Below are positions 43,297-52,383 of a DNA stretch of 64,000 nt, piece by piece (within the stretch, counting starts at the first letter, position 1; each line of letters starts with the position of its first letter). The stretch spans positions 29,195 to 93,194 of the forward strand of contig JBOFEZ010000066.1 in NCBI GenBank assembly GCA_051648365.1, read 5' to 3'. The position numbers and the translations under genes were made by a program. The DNA comes from JAGNZR01 sp051648365 (GTDB lineage Bacteria > Fusobacteriota > Fusobacteriia > Fusobacteriales > Fusobacteriaceae). The notes beneath the pieces were generated by a model. It was not told the DNA's origin and made no database searches. It saw only the letters and a program-made list of their open reading frames with translations.

Positions 43297-43343
43297 AAAA
43301 AAGCTGAGAAAGGGAAGATTAAACTCTTCTCTTTTCCAGCTCT
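43297..43343 (-). terminator. Terminator after valS
   Basis: AGCTGAG... (43304-43320) pairs with ...CCAGCT (43327-43343); on the minus strand the stem is followed by a T-run (43303-43297). The rest of the gap to the Fe-S protein gene (43231-43296) shows nothing further. Confidence 0.8.
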
Positions 43344-43350
43344 ATATATT

Positions 43351-46014
43351 TTATACTAGATTTTTAAGGTTTTCCTGAAGTTTTTCAAGTTTATCCATAA
43401 TCTCTTTTTGGATTCTCTTTTCTCTGTCAAGGATATGTGCTGGTGCCTTCGATGTAAACTTTTCATCCGAAAGTTTACGATTTACTGGCTCCAACTCTTT
43501 TTCTAATTTTGCTATCTGCTCGTTTATTTTCTTAGTTTCAGCTTCTACATTTAGAAGTCCTGTAAGTATCATAAATACCTCAGATTTTCCATTCACTCTG
43601 AATCCACTCTGCTCTGGTGTTGCTAGGTCAGGTCCGAATTTCAGATCTTCAATCTTAGCCAGCTTAGTTACAAACTGGTAGTTTTCCTCTATCGTCTTAA
43701 GCTCAGTAGCATCTCCTGTTCTGATTACTACCTTAACCTCTTTAGCAGGAGAGATTCCTACCTCGGCCTTTATGTTTCTCAGAGATGAGATAAGCCCTTG
43801 AACATATTCAAAAGCAGCTACCTTCTCAGGCTTTACCAAAGTTGTATCACATACTGGATACTCTTTCAGCATGATTGTTTCTCCGTCTATCTTTATTTTC
43901 TGCCAGATTTCCTCTGTCATAAACGGCATAAACGGATGAAGAAGTCTAAGTCCTCCCTCAAGTATTGTCCAAAGAACATACTGAGCTGTCATTCTAGATT
44001 CTGCTGAAACATCTGGATTGTTATAAAGTCTAACTTTTGCAAGCTCTACATACCAGTCACAGAAATCTCCTCTTAGGAACTCATAGGCAGATTTTGCAGC
44101 TTCATCCAGTTGGAATCTGTCCAGTTTAACTTTTACATCTTCAGCTGTTTCGTTGAATCTAGAAAGTATCCACTCATCTACCAGCTCATACTGAAGTTTT
44201 GATGTGTCTACTGATTTCACATCAAACCCTTCCAGGTTCATCATAACAAATCTTGAAACATTCCAGATTTTGTTAGCAAAGTTTCTTCCCATCTCTAGAA
44301 GTTTTTCAGAGAAGTGAACATCCTGTCCTTGAGATGTATTATAAAGCATAGTGAATCTGATTGCGTCAGCACCATACTCCTCTATCAGGTTTAGAGGGTC
44401 AGGAGAATTTCCTAGAGTCTTAGACATCTTTCTTCCCTGCTCATCTCTTACTATTCCGTGAAGATATACATCTTTAAACGGAATCTCGTCCATTGCATAA
44501 AGTCCAAACATTATCATTCTTGCAACCCAGAAGAAAAGTATGTCTGCTCCAGTTACAAGAGTAGCTGTAGGGTAGAACATCTCCAATTCTTTAGTTTTTT
44601 CTGGCCAACCAAGAGTTGAGAACGGCCATAGGGCAGATGAGAACCAAGTATCTAGAACATCGTTCTCTTGAACTAGCTCCACCTCTTTTCCGTAGTGTGC
44701 TAGTGCTTGCTCCTTAGCTTCTGCTTCACTCTTCGCTACGAACATTCTTCTATCAGGTCCATACCATGCAGGTATTCTGTGTCCCCACCAGATCTGTCTC
44801 GAGATACACCAGTCATTGATATTCTCTAGCCAGTTGTAGTAAACTTTTTCCCATCTCTTAGGAGCAATATTTACCTCTCCATCTCTTACGACTTTAAGTG
44901 CTCTCTCTGCAAGAGGTTTCATCTTTACGAACCATTGCTCAGATACTCTCGGCTCTATTACCGTAGAACATCTGTAACATCCTCCCACTGAGTTGTTGTG
45001 CTCTTTTATTTGAACAAGGAGTCCAGCTTCTGCCAAATCTTCTACCATAAGTTTTCTAGCTTCAAATCTGTCCATTCCAGTATATTTTTCAAATCCATCT
45101 ATTACCGTTCCATCTTTTTCCATCATATTGATAACAGGAAGGTTGTGTCTCTGTCCCACTGCAAAGTCATTAGGGTCATGAGCCGGAGTTATTTTAAGAG
45201 CTCCAGTTCCGAATTCCATATCTACATAATCATCAGCTATAACAGGAATCTCTCTTCCAACCAAAGGAAGTATCAGAGTTTTCCCAACTAGGTGAAGGAA
45301 TCTCTCATCCTTAGGGTTTACTGCAATAGCAACGTCTGCAAGCATTGTTTCTGGTCTTGTTGTAGAGATTGTTATAAACTCATCGCTGTCTTTTACAGGA
45401 TACTTGATAAACCAAAGCTTTCCAGCTTTATCTTCATGCTCAACCTCATCGTCTGCAAGAGCTGTTCCACATCTTGGACACCAGTTGACCATATACTCAC
45501 CTCTGTAGATAAGTCCGTCATTATAAAGCTTTACGAACATCTCTCTTACAGATTCTGAAAGTCCCTCATCCATAGTGAATCTCTCTCTTTCCCAATCTAG
45601 AGATGCTCCAAGTTTTCTAAGCTGGTTTGTGATTATTCCTCCGTACTGGTTTTTCCACTCCCAAACATCATCTATAAACTTTTCTCTTCCAAGGTCTTCT
45701 TTTTTCAGTCCGTCCTTAGCTAGCTTTCTTTCAACCATATTCTGAGTAGCTATACCTGCATGGTCAGTTCCTGGCATCCATAGAGTATTGTTTCCACTCA
45801 TTCTCTTATATCTGATTATAGTATCTTGAATTGTATTGTTTAGAACATGTCCCATATGAAGTATTCCTGTTACGTTCGGAGGAGGAATCATTATTGAATA
45901 GCTCGGCTTTTTTTCATCTAAGGTTGCACCAAAATAACCGTTCTCTTCCCATGTTTTATACCATTTATCCTCAATGTCTTTAGGCGAATATGTTTTGTCT
46001 AACTCTTTTATCAT
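43351..46014 (-). CDS. valS: Valyl-tRNA synthetase
   Basis: Charges tRNA-Val. 887 residues, full bacterial length. Class I signatures HMGH (53-56) and GRKMSKTLGN near residue 525. Editing domain CP1 (about 190-350) includes TTRPETMLADVA near 225-236. C-terminal helical tail (about 815-887, KKINEQIAKLEKELEPVNRKL) that grips the tRNA elbow. It is the last gene of the clpP-clpX-lon-ysxC-valS run, 2 bp after ysxC, so no T-box leader is possible at this start. Confidence 0.97.
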   Translation of the reverse strand: MIKELDKTYSPKDIEDKWYKTWEENGYFGATLDEKKPSYSIMIPPPNVTGILHMGHVLNNTIQDTIIRYKRMSGNNTLWMPGTDHAGIATQNMVERKLAKDGLKKEDLGREKFIDDVWEWKNQYGGIITNQLRKLGASLDWERERFTMDEGLSESVREMFVKLYNDGLIYRGEYMVNWCPRCGTALADDEVEHEDKAGKLWFIKYPVKDSDEFITISTTRPETMLADVAIAVNPKDERFLHLVGKTLILPLVGREIPVIADDYVDMEFGTGALKITPAHDPNDFAVGQRHNLPVINMMEKDGTVIDGFEKYTGMDRFEARKLMVEDLAEAGLLVQIKEHNNSVGGCYRCSTVIEPRVSEQWFVKMKPLAERALKVVRDGEVNIAPKRWEKVYYNWLENINDWCISRQIWWGHRIPAWYGPDRRMFVAKSEAEAKEQALAHYGKEVELVQENDVLDTWFSSALWPFSTLGWPEKTKELEMFYPTATLVTGADILFFWVARMIMFGLYAMDEIPFKDVYLHGIVRDEQGRKMSKTLGNSPDPLNLIEEYGADAIRFTMLYNTSQGQDVHFSEKLLEMGRNFANKIWNVSRFVMMNLEGFDVKSVDTSKLQYELVDEWILSRFNETAEDVKVKLDRFQLDEAAKSAYEFLRGDFCDWYVELAKVRLYNNPDVSAESRMTAQYVLWTILEGGLRLLHPFMPFMTEEIWQKIKIDGETIMLKEYPVCDTTLVKPEKVAAFEYVQGLISSLRNIKAEVGISPAKEVKVVIRTGDATELKTIEENYQFVTKLAKIEDLKFGPDLATPEQSGFRVNGKSEVFMILTGLLNVEAETKKINEQIAKLEKELEPVNRKLSDEKFTSKAPAHILDREKRIQKEIMDKLEKLQENLKNLV

Positions 46015-46016
46015 AT

Positions 46017-46694
46017 TTATCCTCCTTCATTTTCCTCAATAAGTTTCAACCCATCCTCTTCATCCAGAAGTTCGTCTCCTTCTGTAGCTATAGGAGCTGG
46101 CTCGTGATACTCTTCTTCCAGCATCTCTTCTATAAAGTTCAGAACCTGGTCTCTTCCTGAATTGGTAAGAGACGAATGGAAAAGAACATCATCATTGTGG
46201 AAATCTATTTTTTTCCTTATATCTTTTAAACACTTAAATTTTTCATTAGCTGATACTTTATCCATCTTTGTGAAGATTATTCTGAAAGGAACATCATAGT
46301 GATCCAGCCACTGTAGCATCTCCATATCTTCTTCACTAGGTACTCTTCTGATATCTAAAAGTATAAATACAAATTTCCCACGATGAGATGCCAGATATCT
46401 ATTCATGGTATCTCCCCACTCTTTTTTCATGGCTTTGGGAACTTTTGCAAATCCATATCCCGGAAGGTCAACTATATAAAAACTGTTATTCATCATAAAG
46501 TAATTTATAAGTTGTGTTCTTCCCGGAGTTTTACTTGTTTTAGCAAGTTTTTTTCTCATAGTTATACTATTTATCAGAGAAGATTTCCCCACATTTGACC
46601 TTCCTACAAAGGCAAACTCAAGTTTTTCTAGATGCTCGGGATAATCTTTTTCATAAACTGCTGATTTAACAAAACTGGCCTGTTTAATCTCCAT
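46017..46694 (-). CDS. ysxC: Ribosome biogenesis GTPase YsxC/EngB
   Basis: 225-residue GTPase of 50S assembly. G1 GRSNVGKSSLINSI near residue 31, G3 VDLPGYGFAK near 74-83 and G4 FTKMDKV near 140. It has an unusually long acidic tail (about 192-225: EEYHEPAPIATEGDELLDEED) beyond the core, which ends near residue 190 in E. coli and B. subtilis homologues. lon-ysxC adjacency is conserved in many bacteria. The start ATG is 10 bp from the lon stop. Confidence 0.94.
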   Translation of the reverse strand: MEIKQASFVKSAVYEKDYPEHLEKLEFAFVGRSNVGKSSLINSITMRKKLAKTSKTPGRTQLINYFMMNNSFYIVDLPGYGFAKVPKAMKKEWGDTMNRYLASHRGKFVFILLDIRRVPSEEDMEMLQWLDHYDVPFRIIFTKMDKVSANEKFKCLKDIRKKIDFHNDDVLFHSSLTNSGRDQVLNFIEEMLEEEYHEPAPIATEGDELLDEEDGLKLIEENEGG

Positions 46695-46704
46695 AATTTT
46701 CCTC

Positions 46705-49017
46705 CTATCCCTCTATTTTTTCAAGGACAATCTCTTCTACCTCTCTGTAATCCTTTACAAAGTGTATTTTTATATCCTTTCTTATTTCTGCTGGAATCTC
46801 ATCAGCATCTGGTATATTAGCATCTGGAAGTATTACCTCTCTGATACCTACCCTGTGAGCTCCTATTACTTTTTCTTTAACTCCCCCTATAGCAAGAACC
46901 TCTCCTGTTATGGTTACCTCTCCCGTCATCGCTATATCCTGTCTTACCTTTCTTCCAGTAATAACTGAAAGTATTGCAGTTGTAATAGCTATTCCAGCTG
47001 AAGGTCCATCTTTAGGTGTAGCACCCTCAGGAAAATGAAGATGGATTTCTTTTTTTTCAAAAAACTCCATATTTTTTATTCCAAGCTCTTCTAGGTGAGA
47101 TTTTATATATGTATATGACACTGTAGCCGATTCTTTCATAACATTTCCAAGAGTTCCTGTAAGGGTAAGTGCTCCCTTTCCAGCAAGAGAAACCCCTTGA
47201 ACTTCCAGAGTCATTCCTCCTACAGAGGTCCAAGCAAGTCCGTTGACAACTCCCTTTTTATATGTTTTTTCTCTCATTTTCTCAGGTCTGAATTTAGGAT
47301 TTCCAAGATATTTTACAACTCCAGTCACAGATATATTGAGCTTTGTTATCTTTTTCTCAATAATTTCACGAGCAACTTTTCTGAAAATGTTGTTGAATTC
47401 TCTTTTCAAGTTTCTAACTCCAGCTTCCCTTGTATACTCATTTATTACCTTAAGGATAGCATTGTCAGATATTTCAAGTTTAAAATCTTTTAATCCGTTT
47501 TCAGTTTTTGCTTGAGGTATAAGATAATTTTTGGCTATATGCATCTTTTCAAACTCAGTATATGAAGAAAGGCTAACTATATCCATTCTGTCACGAAGAG
47601 GTCCCGATACATTTCTTAAATCATTCGCAGTTGCCACAAAAAACACCTTGGAAAGGTCAAATGGCGTATCCAGATAATGATCCTCAAAGTGGAAGTTTTG
47701 CTCAGGATCCAGCACCTCCAGCATAGCTGAGGCTGGGTCTCCCTTAAAATCATTAGACATTTTGTCTATTTCATCCAAAAGTATCACAGGATTTCTTGTT
47801 CCGGCTTCTTTCAGAGCTTTTATTATTCTTCCAGGCATTGAACCTATATACGTTCTTCTATGTCCACGGATTTCAGCTTCATCTCTAACTCCACCCAGAG
47901 AAACTCTTACGAATTTTCTTCCCATGGACTCTGCAATAGATTTTACAAGAGAGGTTTTTCCCACTCCTGGCGGACCTGACAGACAGAGTATTCCACCTTT
48001 CATGTTGGGATTCAGCTCTTTTACAGCCAGATAATCAAGAATTTTCTCTTTTATCTCTTTCAGTCCGTAATGGTCAGTATCCAGAACCTTTTCAGCTTTT
48101 TTTATATCCAGAACATCTTTAGTTTCTTTATTCCAAGGCAGAGAAACTATCGTTTCTATATAGTTTCTACATACGCTTGCCTCTGCTGAAAAAGCCGGCA
48201 TCTTGCTCAATTTTTTCAGTTCAGATTCAGCTTTTTTCAGAGCCTCTTTAGGTAATTTAGCTTTTTTTATGGCAGTTTCAAGCTCTTTAAGATCCTCTTC
48301 TCCGCCTTCTCCCAATTCGTCTCTGATAGCATTCATTTTTTCTTTTAGGAAATAATTTTTCTGAGATTGATTGATTTTATCCCGTACTTTATCATCTAGC
48401 TTCTTCTCAAGAGTAGCAATCTCTATCTCTTTAGAAAGAATATCTAGCAATAGATATCCCCTCTTTTCAAGATTAGCCTCTTCCAATAACCTTTGCTTAT
48501 CCTCTGAAGAGATAAATATATTTGAAGATATCAGATTAAATGCATCATCTATGTTTTTCATGTTTTTTAATGTACCTGTTATTTCAGCAGGTATTTTCCC
48601 ACCAGCAACCACATAACTTTCAAAAAGTTTAGTTACTTTTCTGGACATAGCATCCATACTGTCAGAAACTATTTTTTTTATTTTTACAGTTGAATATTCT
48701 GCCCAATATCCATCTTCCTCTTCTTGAATTTCTTTTATATTTACTCTACTCTCAGCCTCTACAAGGACTTTAACGCTATTGTTAGGCATTTTTACTATCT
48801 GAAGAATATTAACCAAAACTCCTACTTCGTAGATGCCCTTCTCAAGATTAGGACTTTCTTCGTGAGGATTTTTCTGCATCCCTAAAATAAGTTTGCTTTT
48901 GCTGTTAATAGCACTTTCAAGGGTGCTTACACTTAAACTTCTTCCCACATAGAGAGGTGTTACAACTCCTGGGAACACAATCATGTCCCTTGTGGGAATA
49001 AAAGGTAATCTGCTCAT
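46705..49017 (-). CDS. lon: ATP-dependent protease Lon
   Basis: 770-residue soluble LonA. N-terminal substrate domain (LPFIPTRDMIVFPGVVTPLYVG, 1-200), AAA+ module with Walker A GPPGVGKTSL near residue 350 and Walker B PVILLDEID near 415, and the serine protease domain with the catalytic Ser in PKDGPSAG near residue 672 and catalytic Lys about 43 residues later. It degrades misfolded and regulatory proteins. Clustered with clpX and clpP upstream and ysxC downstream. Confidence 0.97.
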   Translation of the reverse strand: MSRLPFIPTRDMIVFPGVVTPLYVGRSLSVSTLESAINSKSKLILGMQKNPHEESPNLEKGIYEVGVLVNILQIVKMPNNSVKVLVEAESRVNIKEIQEEEDGYWAEYSTVKIKKIVSDSMDAMSRKVTKLFESYVVAGGKIPAEITGTLKNMKNIDDAFNLISSNIFISSEDKQRLLEEANLEKRGYLLLDILSKEIEIATLEKKLDDKVRDKINQSQKNYFLKEKMNAIRDELGEGGEEDLKELETAIKKAKLPKEALKKAESELKKLSKMPAFSAEASVCRNYIETIVSLPWNKETKDVLDIKKAEKVLDTDHYGLKEIKEKILDYLAVKELNPNMKGGILCLSGPPGVGKTSLVKSIAESMGRKFVRVSLGGVRDEAEIRGHRRTYIGSMPGRIIKALKEAGTRNPVILLDEIDKMSNDFKGDPASAMLEVLDPEQNFHFEDHYLDTPFDLSKVFFVATANDLRNVSGPLRDRMDIVSLSSYTEFEKMHIAKNYLIPQAKTENGLKDFKLEISDNAILKVINEYTREAGVRNLKREFNNIFRKVAREIIEKKITKLNISVTGVVKYLGNPKFRPEKMREKTYKKGVVNGLAWTSVGGMTLEVQGVSLAGKGALTLTGTLGNVMKESATVSYTYIKSHLEELGIKNMEFFEKKEIHLHFPEGATPKDGPSAGIAITTAILSVITGRKVRQDIAMTGEVTITGEVLAIGGVKEKVIGAHRVGIREVILPDANIPDADEIPAEIRKDIKIHFVKDYREVEEIVLEKIEG

Positions 49018-49046
49018 TAAACTGTGCCTCCTGTTCTAACTATTCT

Positions 49047-50300
49047 TTATTTTGTAATAATTTTTGTTTTATCTGCTATGGACTCTTCTGTTATTATAAC
49101 TTTTTTTATTCCTTTTTCAGAAGGAATAGAATACATTATATCCAGCATAACATTTTCTATTATGGCTCTCAGTCCTCTAGCACCTATTTTTCTTTTAAGA
49201 GCAAGTTCAGCTATTTTTATCAGTGCCTCATCCTGGAATTCTAGTTCTACTCCGTCCATTTCAAGGTATTTTTTATATTGCTTTACTATTGAATTTTTAG
49301 GTTCTTTCAGTATTCTTACGAGTGCTTTTTCATCTAGCTTCTCTAAAGTAGTTATTATCGGTAGTCTTCCTACCAATTCAGGTATAATTCCATTTTTAAC
49401 TAGATCCTCAGGAAGTATATTTGCGAAAAGATTATTTTCATCTTGAACTTTTTTATTATGATTTTCTGCTCCAAATCCAAGATTTTTCTTGTTGCTTCTA
49501 GACTGGATAAGCTTTTCTAAACCTTCAAAAGCTCCTCCAACTATAAACAGTATGTTTGTAGTGTCAATTTCAATAAGCTCTTGATTCGGGTGTTTTCTTC
49601 CTCCTTGAGGTGGTACTGTTGCCTTAGTTCCCTCTACAATTTTTAAAAGTGCCTGTTGAACTCCTTCTCCAGATACATCTCTTGTTATTGAAGTATTTTC
49701 AGATTTTCTAGCAATTTTATCTATCTCATCTATATAGATTATCCCTCTTTCTGTAGCCCCAACATCATAGTTGGCTGCTTGAAGAAGTCTAACTAGAACA
49801 TTTTCCACGTCATCTCCAACATAACCAGCTTCTGTAAGAGTTGTAGCATCAGCTATAGCGAAAGGAACATGGAGAACTTTTGCCAGAGTCTGAGCCAGAA
49901 GGGTTTTCCCTGATCCTGTCGGTCCAACTAAAAGAACATTGGATTTCTGAATTTCCACATCACCAATTTCCTCTTTTGATTTCATGTTATGAAGAAGTCT
50001 TTTATAATGATTGTACACCGCAACAGACAGAACTTTTTTAGGATCTTCCTGTCCTATAACATATGCATCTAATCTTTCTTTTATCTCTTTAGGAGTAAGT
50101 AGTTTGAACTGACTCTCTATCTCTTTCTGAACTACTTCATTGTTTTGCTCAGGGATATCATGATACTGCTCCAACCCCATAAGATCAAAACAACTTTCCA
50201 CACAAACATCACATATAGTAACATTGTCGTGACCTGTTACCATTTTATCTACTTCTTTTTCATTTTTTCCACAGAATGAACATATTTTTTTCTTTGCCAT
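49047..50300 (-). CDS. clpX: ATP-dependent Clp protease ATP-binding subunit ClpX
   Basis: 417-residue AAA+ unfoldase that feeds ClpP. Zinc-binding domain with four Cys at residues 7-33 (CSFCGK ... CDVCVESC). Walker A GPTGSGKT near 117 and IYIDEIDKI near 180. A ClpP-docking LGF loop (NKKNLGFGAEN near 270) replaces the IGF of E. coli. Clustered 8 bp after clpP. Confidence 0.97.
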   Translation of the reverse strand: MAKKKICSFCGKNEKEVDKMVTGHDNVTICDVCVESCFDLMGLEQYHDIPEQNNEVVQKEIESQFKLLTPKEIKERLDAYVIGQEDPKKVLSVAVYNHYKRLLHNMKSKEEIGDVEIQKSNVLLVGPTGSGKTLLAQTLAKVLHVPFAIADATTLTEAGYVGDDVENVLVRLLQAANYDVGATERGIIYIDEIDKIARKSENTSITRDVSGEGVQQALLKIVEGTKATVPPQGGRKHPNQELIEIDTTNILFIVGGAFEGLEKLIQSRSNKKNLGFGAENHNKKVQDENNLFANILPEDLVKNGIIPELVGRLPIITTLEKLDEKALVRILKEPKNSIVKQYKKYLEMDGVELEFQDEALIKIAELALKRKIGARGLRAIIENVMLDIMYSIPSEKGIKKVIITEESIADKTKIITK

Positions 50301-50308
50301 TTTCTCTC

Positions 50309-50884
50309 CTATCTAACAAAAACTTTGTCTATAAGTCCGTATTTCACAGCTTCTTCCGCTGACATAAAATTATCTCTGTCTGTATCCTTATGAATTTTCT
50401 TTAATGGATGTCCTGTATTTTCAGCTAAAATTTTTGCCGTTAACTCTTTCATTCTCAAAATCTCTCTAGCTTGAATTTCTATATCCACCGCTTGACCTCT
50501 GGCTCCTCCAAGAGGTTGATGTATCATAACTCTTGCATTTTTAAGAGCAAATCTCTTTCCTTTAGTTCCAGAACTCAACAGAAGGGCTCCCATACTTGCT
50601 GCTTGACCTATGCAAACTGTTTGGACATCTGGTTTGATATAATTCATTGTATCGTATATAGCCATACCTGCACTTATAACTCCTCCAGGACTATTGATAT
50701 ACATGATGATATCTTTTTCCGGATCTTCTGCCTCTAAAAATAAAAGCTGAGCAACTATGGCATTAGCCACGTTATCATCTATCTCTGTCCCTAGAAAAAT
50801 TATTCTATCTTTTAATAATCTAGAGTAGATATCATAAGCTCTTTCTCCCTTTCCAGTATTTTCTATAACCGTAGGATTATACAT
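50309..50884 (-). CDS. clpP: ATP-dependent Clp protease proteolytic subunit ClpP
   Basis: 191-residue serine protease that forms a double heptamer. Catalytic Ser in GQAASMGALLL near residue 96, His in MIHQPLGGARGQAVDI near 121 and Asp in DTDRDNFMSAEEA near 170. It starts with a short propeptide-like segment. The clpP-clpX-lon order follows tig, as in E. coli (tig-clpP-clpX-lon). An inverted repeat lies directly before its ribosome binding site. Confidence 0.97.
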   Translation of the reverse strand: MYNPTVIENTGKGERAYDIYSRLLKDRIIFLGTEIDDNVANAIVAQLLFLEAEDPEKDIIMYINSPGGVISAGMAIYDTMNYIKPDVQTVCIGQAASMGALLLSSGTKGKRFALKNARVMIHQPLGGARGQAVDIEIQAREILRMKELTAKILAENTGHPLKKIHKDTDRDNFMSAEEAVKYGLIDKVFVR

Positions 50885-50895
50885 ATTCCCTCCCC

Positions 50896-50916
50896 GTGAA
50901 TCTCATCTTGATTCAC
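50896..50916 (-). promoter_or_regulatory. Inverted repeat immediately before the clpP ribosome binding site
   Basis: GTGAATC-N7-GATTCAC, a perfect 7-bp dyad. On the minus strand it is followed directly by GGGGAGGGAATATG, so as RNA it would form a hairpin right against the clpP ribosome binding site; as DNA it could be an operator. It does not match CIRCE or the CtsR repeat. Confidence 0.4.
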
Positions 50917-51028
50917 TTAATTTATTCATTATCTGATTTTATTGATATTTTATAAGATTTGAAAAATAAATTAAAAGATTATGCTTAAATAATCTCTTAA
51001 AAAACAGTTCAATTAAAGAAGTAAAGAA

Positions 51029-51055
51029 GCTTAGGAGATTTCTAATCTCCTAAGC
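51029..51055 (-). terminator. Terminator between tig and clpP
   Basis: 12-bp stem: GCTTAGGAGATT (51029-51040), 3-nt loop, AATCTCCTAAGC (51044-51055), followed on the minus strand by a T-rich TTCTTTACTTC. It separates the rimP-to-tig unit from clpP. The remaining 50917-51028 has AT-rich promoter-like sequence without a convincing box pair. Confidence 0.75.
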
Positions 51056-51068
51056 ACCCTATGCAAAA

Positions 51069-52358
51069 TTACTTTGCGTTATTATATACAAATTCAACTG
51101 CTTTAGAAAGAGTAATATCTACATTCAGGTTGTTTTTGAAGTTCTCTAGGCTTTTGTTTTTCTTTAATTCAGCCTCTAGAGCTGGAACATCCATTCCGTA
51201 CATAGCTGCGATTTCAATCATCTTTGCAGCCATATCTTCTTCAGTTACTGTAAGCTCTTCTTTTCTTGCAATCTCTTCAAGAATTAAATCAGCTTTTACT
51301 TTAGAATGAGCCATTGGCATCATTTCTTTAGCAACTTCGTCGATTTTTTTACCCATCATGTTTAGGTACATATCTAAGTTTGCACCCTGCATTGATAAGT
51401 GTTGCTCCATCTCTTTAAGCTTGTTTTCAACCTCTCCCATAACCATTGATTGAGGAATATCCATTTTTGTAGCTTCAGATATTTTGTTCATGATTTTTCC
51501 GATAGTTTCATTTTTAACAGCTTGCTCTTCTCTAACCATGATCTCAGCTTTCTTTTGAATTTTAAGATCTTCAACTGATTCAAATCCAAGCTCTTTTGCT
51601 AGCTCTTCATTAAGCTCTGGCTTAACTATTTTCTTGATAGCGTTGATTTTAACTTTGAATACAGCAGGCTTTCCAGCAAGTGGAGCGTGTCCGTAGTTCT
51701 CAGGGAACATAACGTTAACTTCTCCCTCTTGTCCTACTACATATCCTACTAATTGCTCTTCGAAAGTATCGATGAACATCTTGCTTCCAAGAACTAGCTC
51801 ATGAGAATCAGCTTTTCCACCTTCGAAAGGAACTCCCTCGATAGATCCGTCAAAAGCTAGGTCAACTTTATCTCCCATTTCAGCTTTGTAACCTGGAGCA
51901 GCTTCTACTTCAGTTTTCTTTTTAGCTAGCATAGCTTCGATTTCGTGCTCAAGAGCTTCTTCTTTGAACTCAGCAGTTCTTCTTTCTACTTCGATTCCCT
52001 TGTATTCTCCAAGAGTTATAGCTGGGAACTCATCTATCATAAATGATAATTCGAACTCTTCACCTTTTTGTTCAGCTTTTACATCATAGATGTAACTTAC
52101 AGGTTTGATCTGCTCAGCTTCTAATACAGATGAGTAGTTAGCTTTTAGAATCTCTTCTACTAGCTCCTCTTTTACTGAATCAGCATAATTTTTTTCAACT
52201 TTATCGATTGGTGCTTTTCCTTTTCTGAATCCAGGAACTTCAACCTTTTCTGCAAGTGCCTTTAAAATTTTCCCCTTTACCGGTGCAAGCTCTGCTGCAG
52301 ATAAAGTCATAACAACTTCCACAGCTGAATTTTCTTTTCTTGTAACTAAGTGTTTCAT
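51069..52358 (-). CDS. tig: Trigger factor
   Basis: Ribosome-bound chaperone and prolyl isomerase, 429 residues. N-terminal ribosome-binding tail with GFRKGKAP near residue 43, FKBP-type PPIase domain (about 150-240: GDKVDLAFDGSIEG, FEEQLVG) and a long helical C-terminal chaperone domain. The ATG at 52358 follows GGAGGAAAC; the frame continues upstream into recJ without a ribosome binding site. With this start it lies 25 bp after recJ. Confidence 0.95.
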   Translation of the reverse strand: MKHLVTRKENSAVEVVMTLSAAELAPVKGKILKALAEKVEVPGFRKGKAPIDKVEKNYADSVKEELVEEILKANYSSVLEAEQIKPVSYIYDVKAEQKGEEFELSFMIDEFPAITLGEYKGIEVERRTAEFKEEALEHEIEAMLAKKKTEVEAAPGYKAEMGDKVDLAFDGSIEGVPFEGGKADSHELVLGSKMFIDTFEEQLVGYVVGQEGEVNVMFPENYGHAPLAGKPAVFKVKINAIKKIVKPELNEELAKELGFESVEDLKIQKKAEIMVREEQAVKNETIGKIMNKISEATKMDIPQSMVMGEVENKLKEMEQHLSMQGANLDMYLNMMGKKIDEVAKEMMPMAHSKVKADLILEEIARKEELTVTEEDMAAKMIEIAAMYGMDVPALEAELKKNKSLENFKNNLNVDITLSKAVEFVYNNAK

Positions 52359-52383
52359 GTTTCCTCCTATTTTTTTTAAAATT

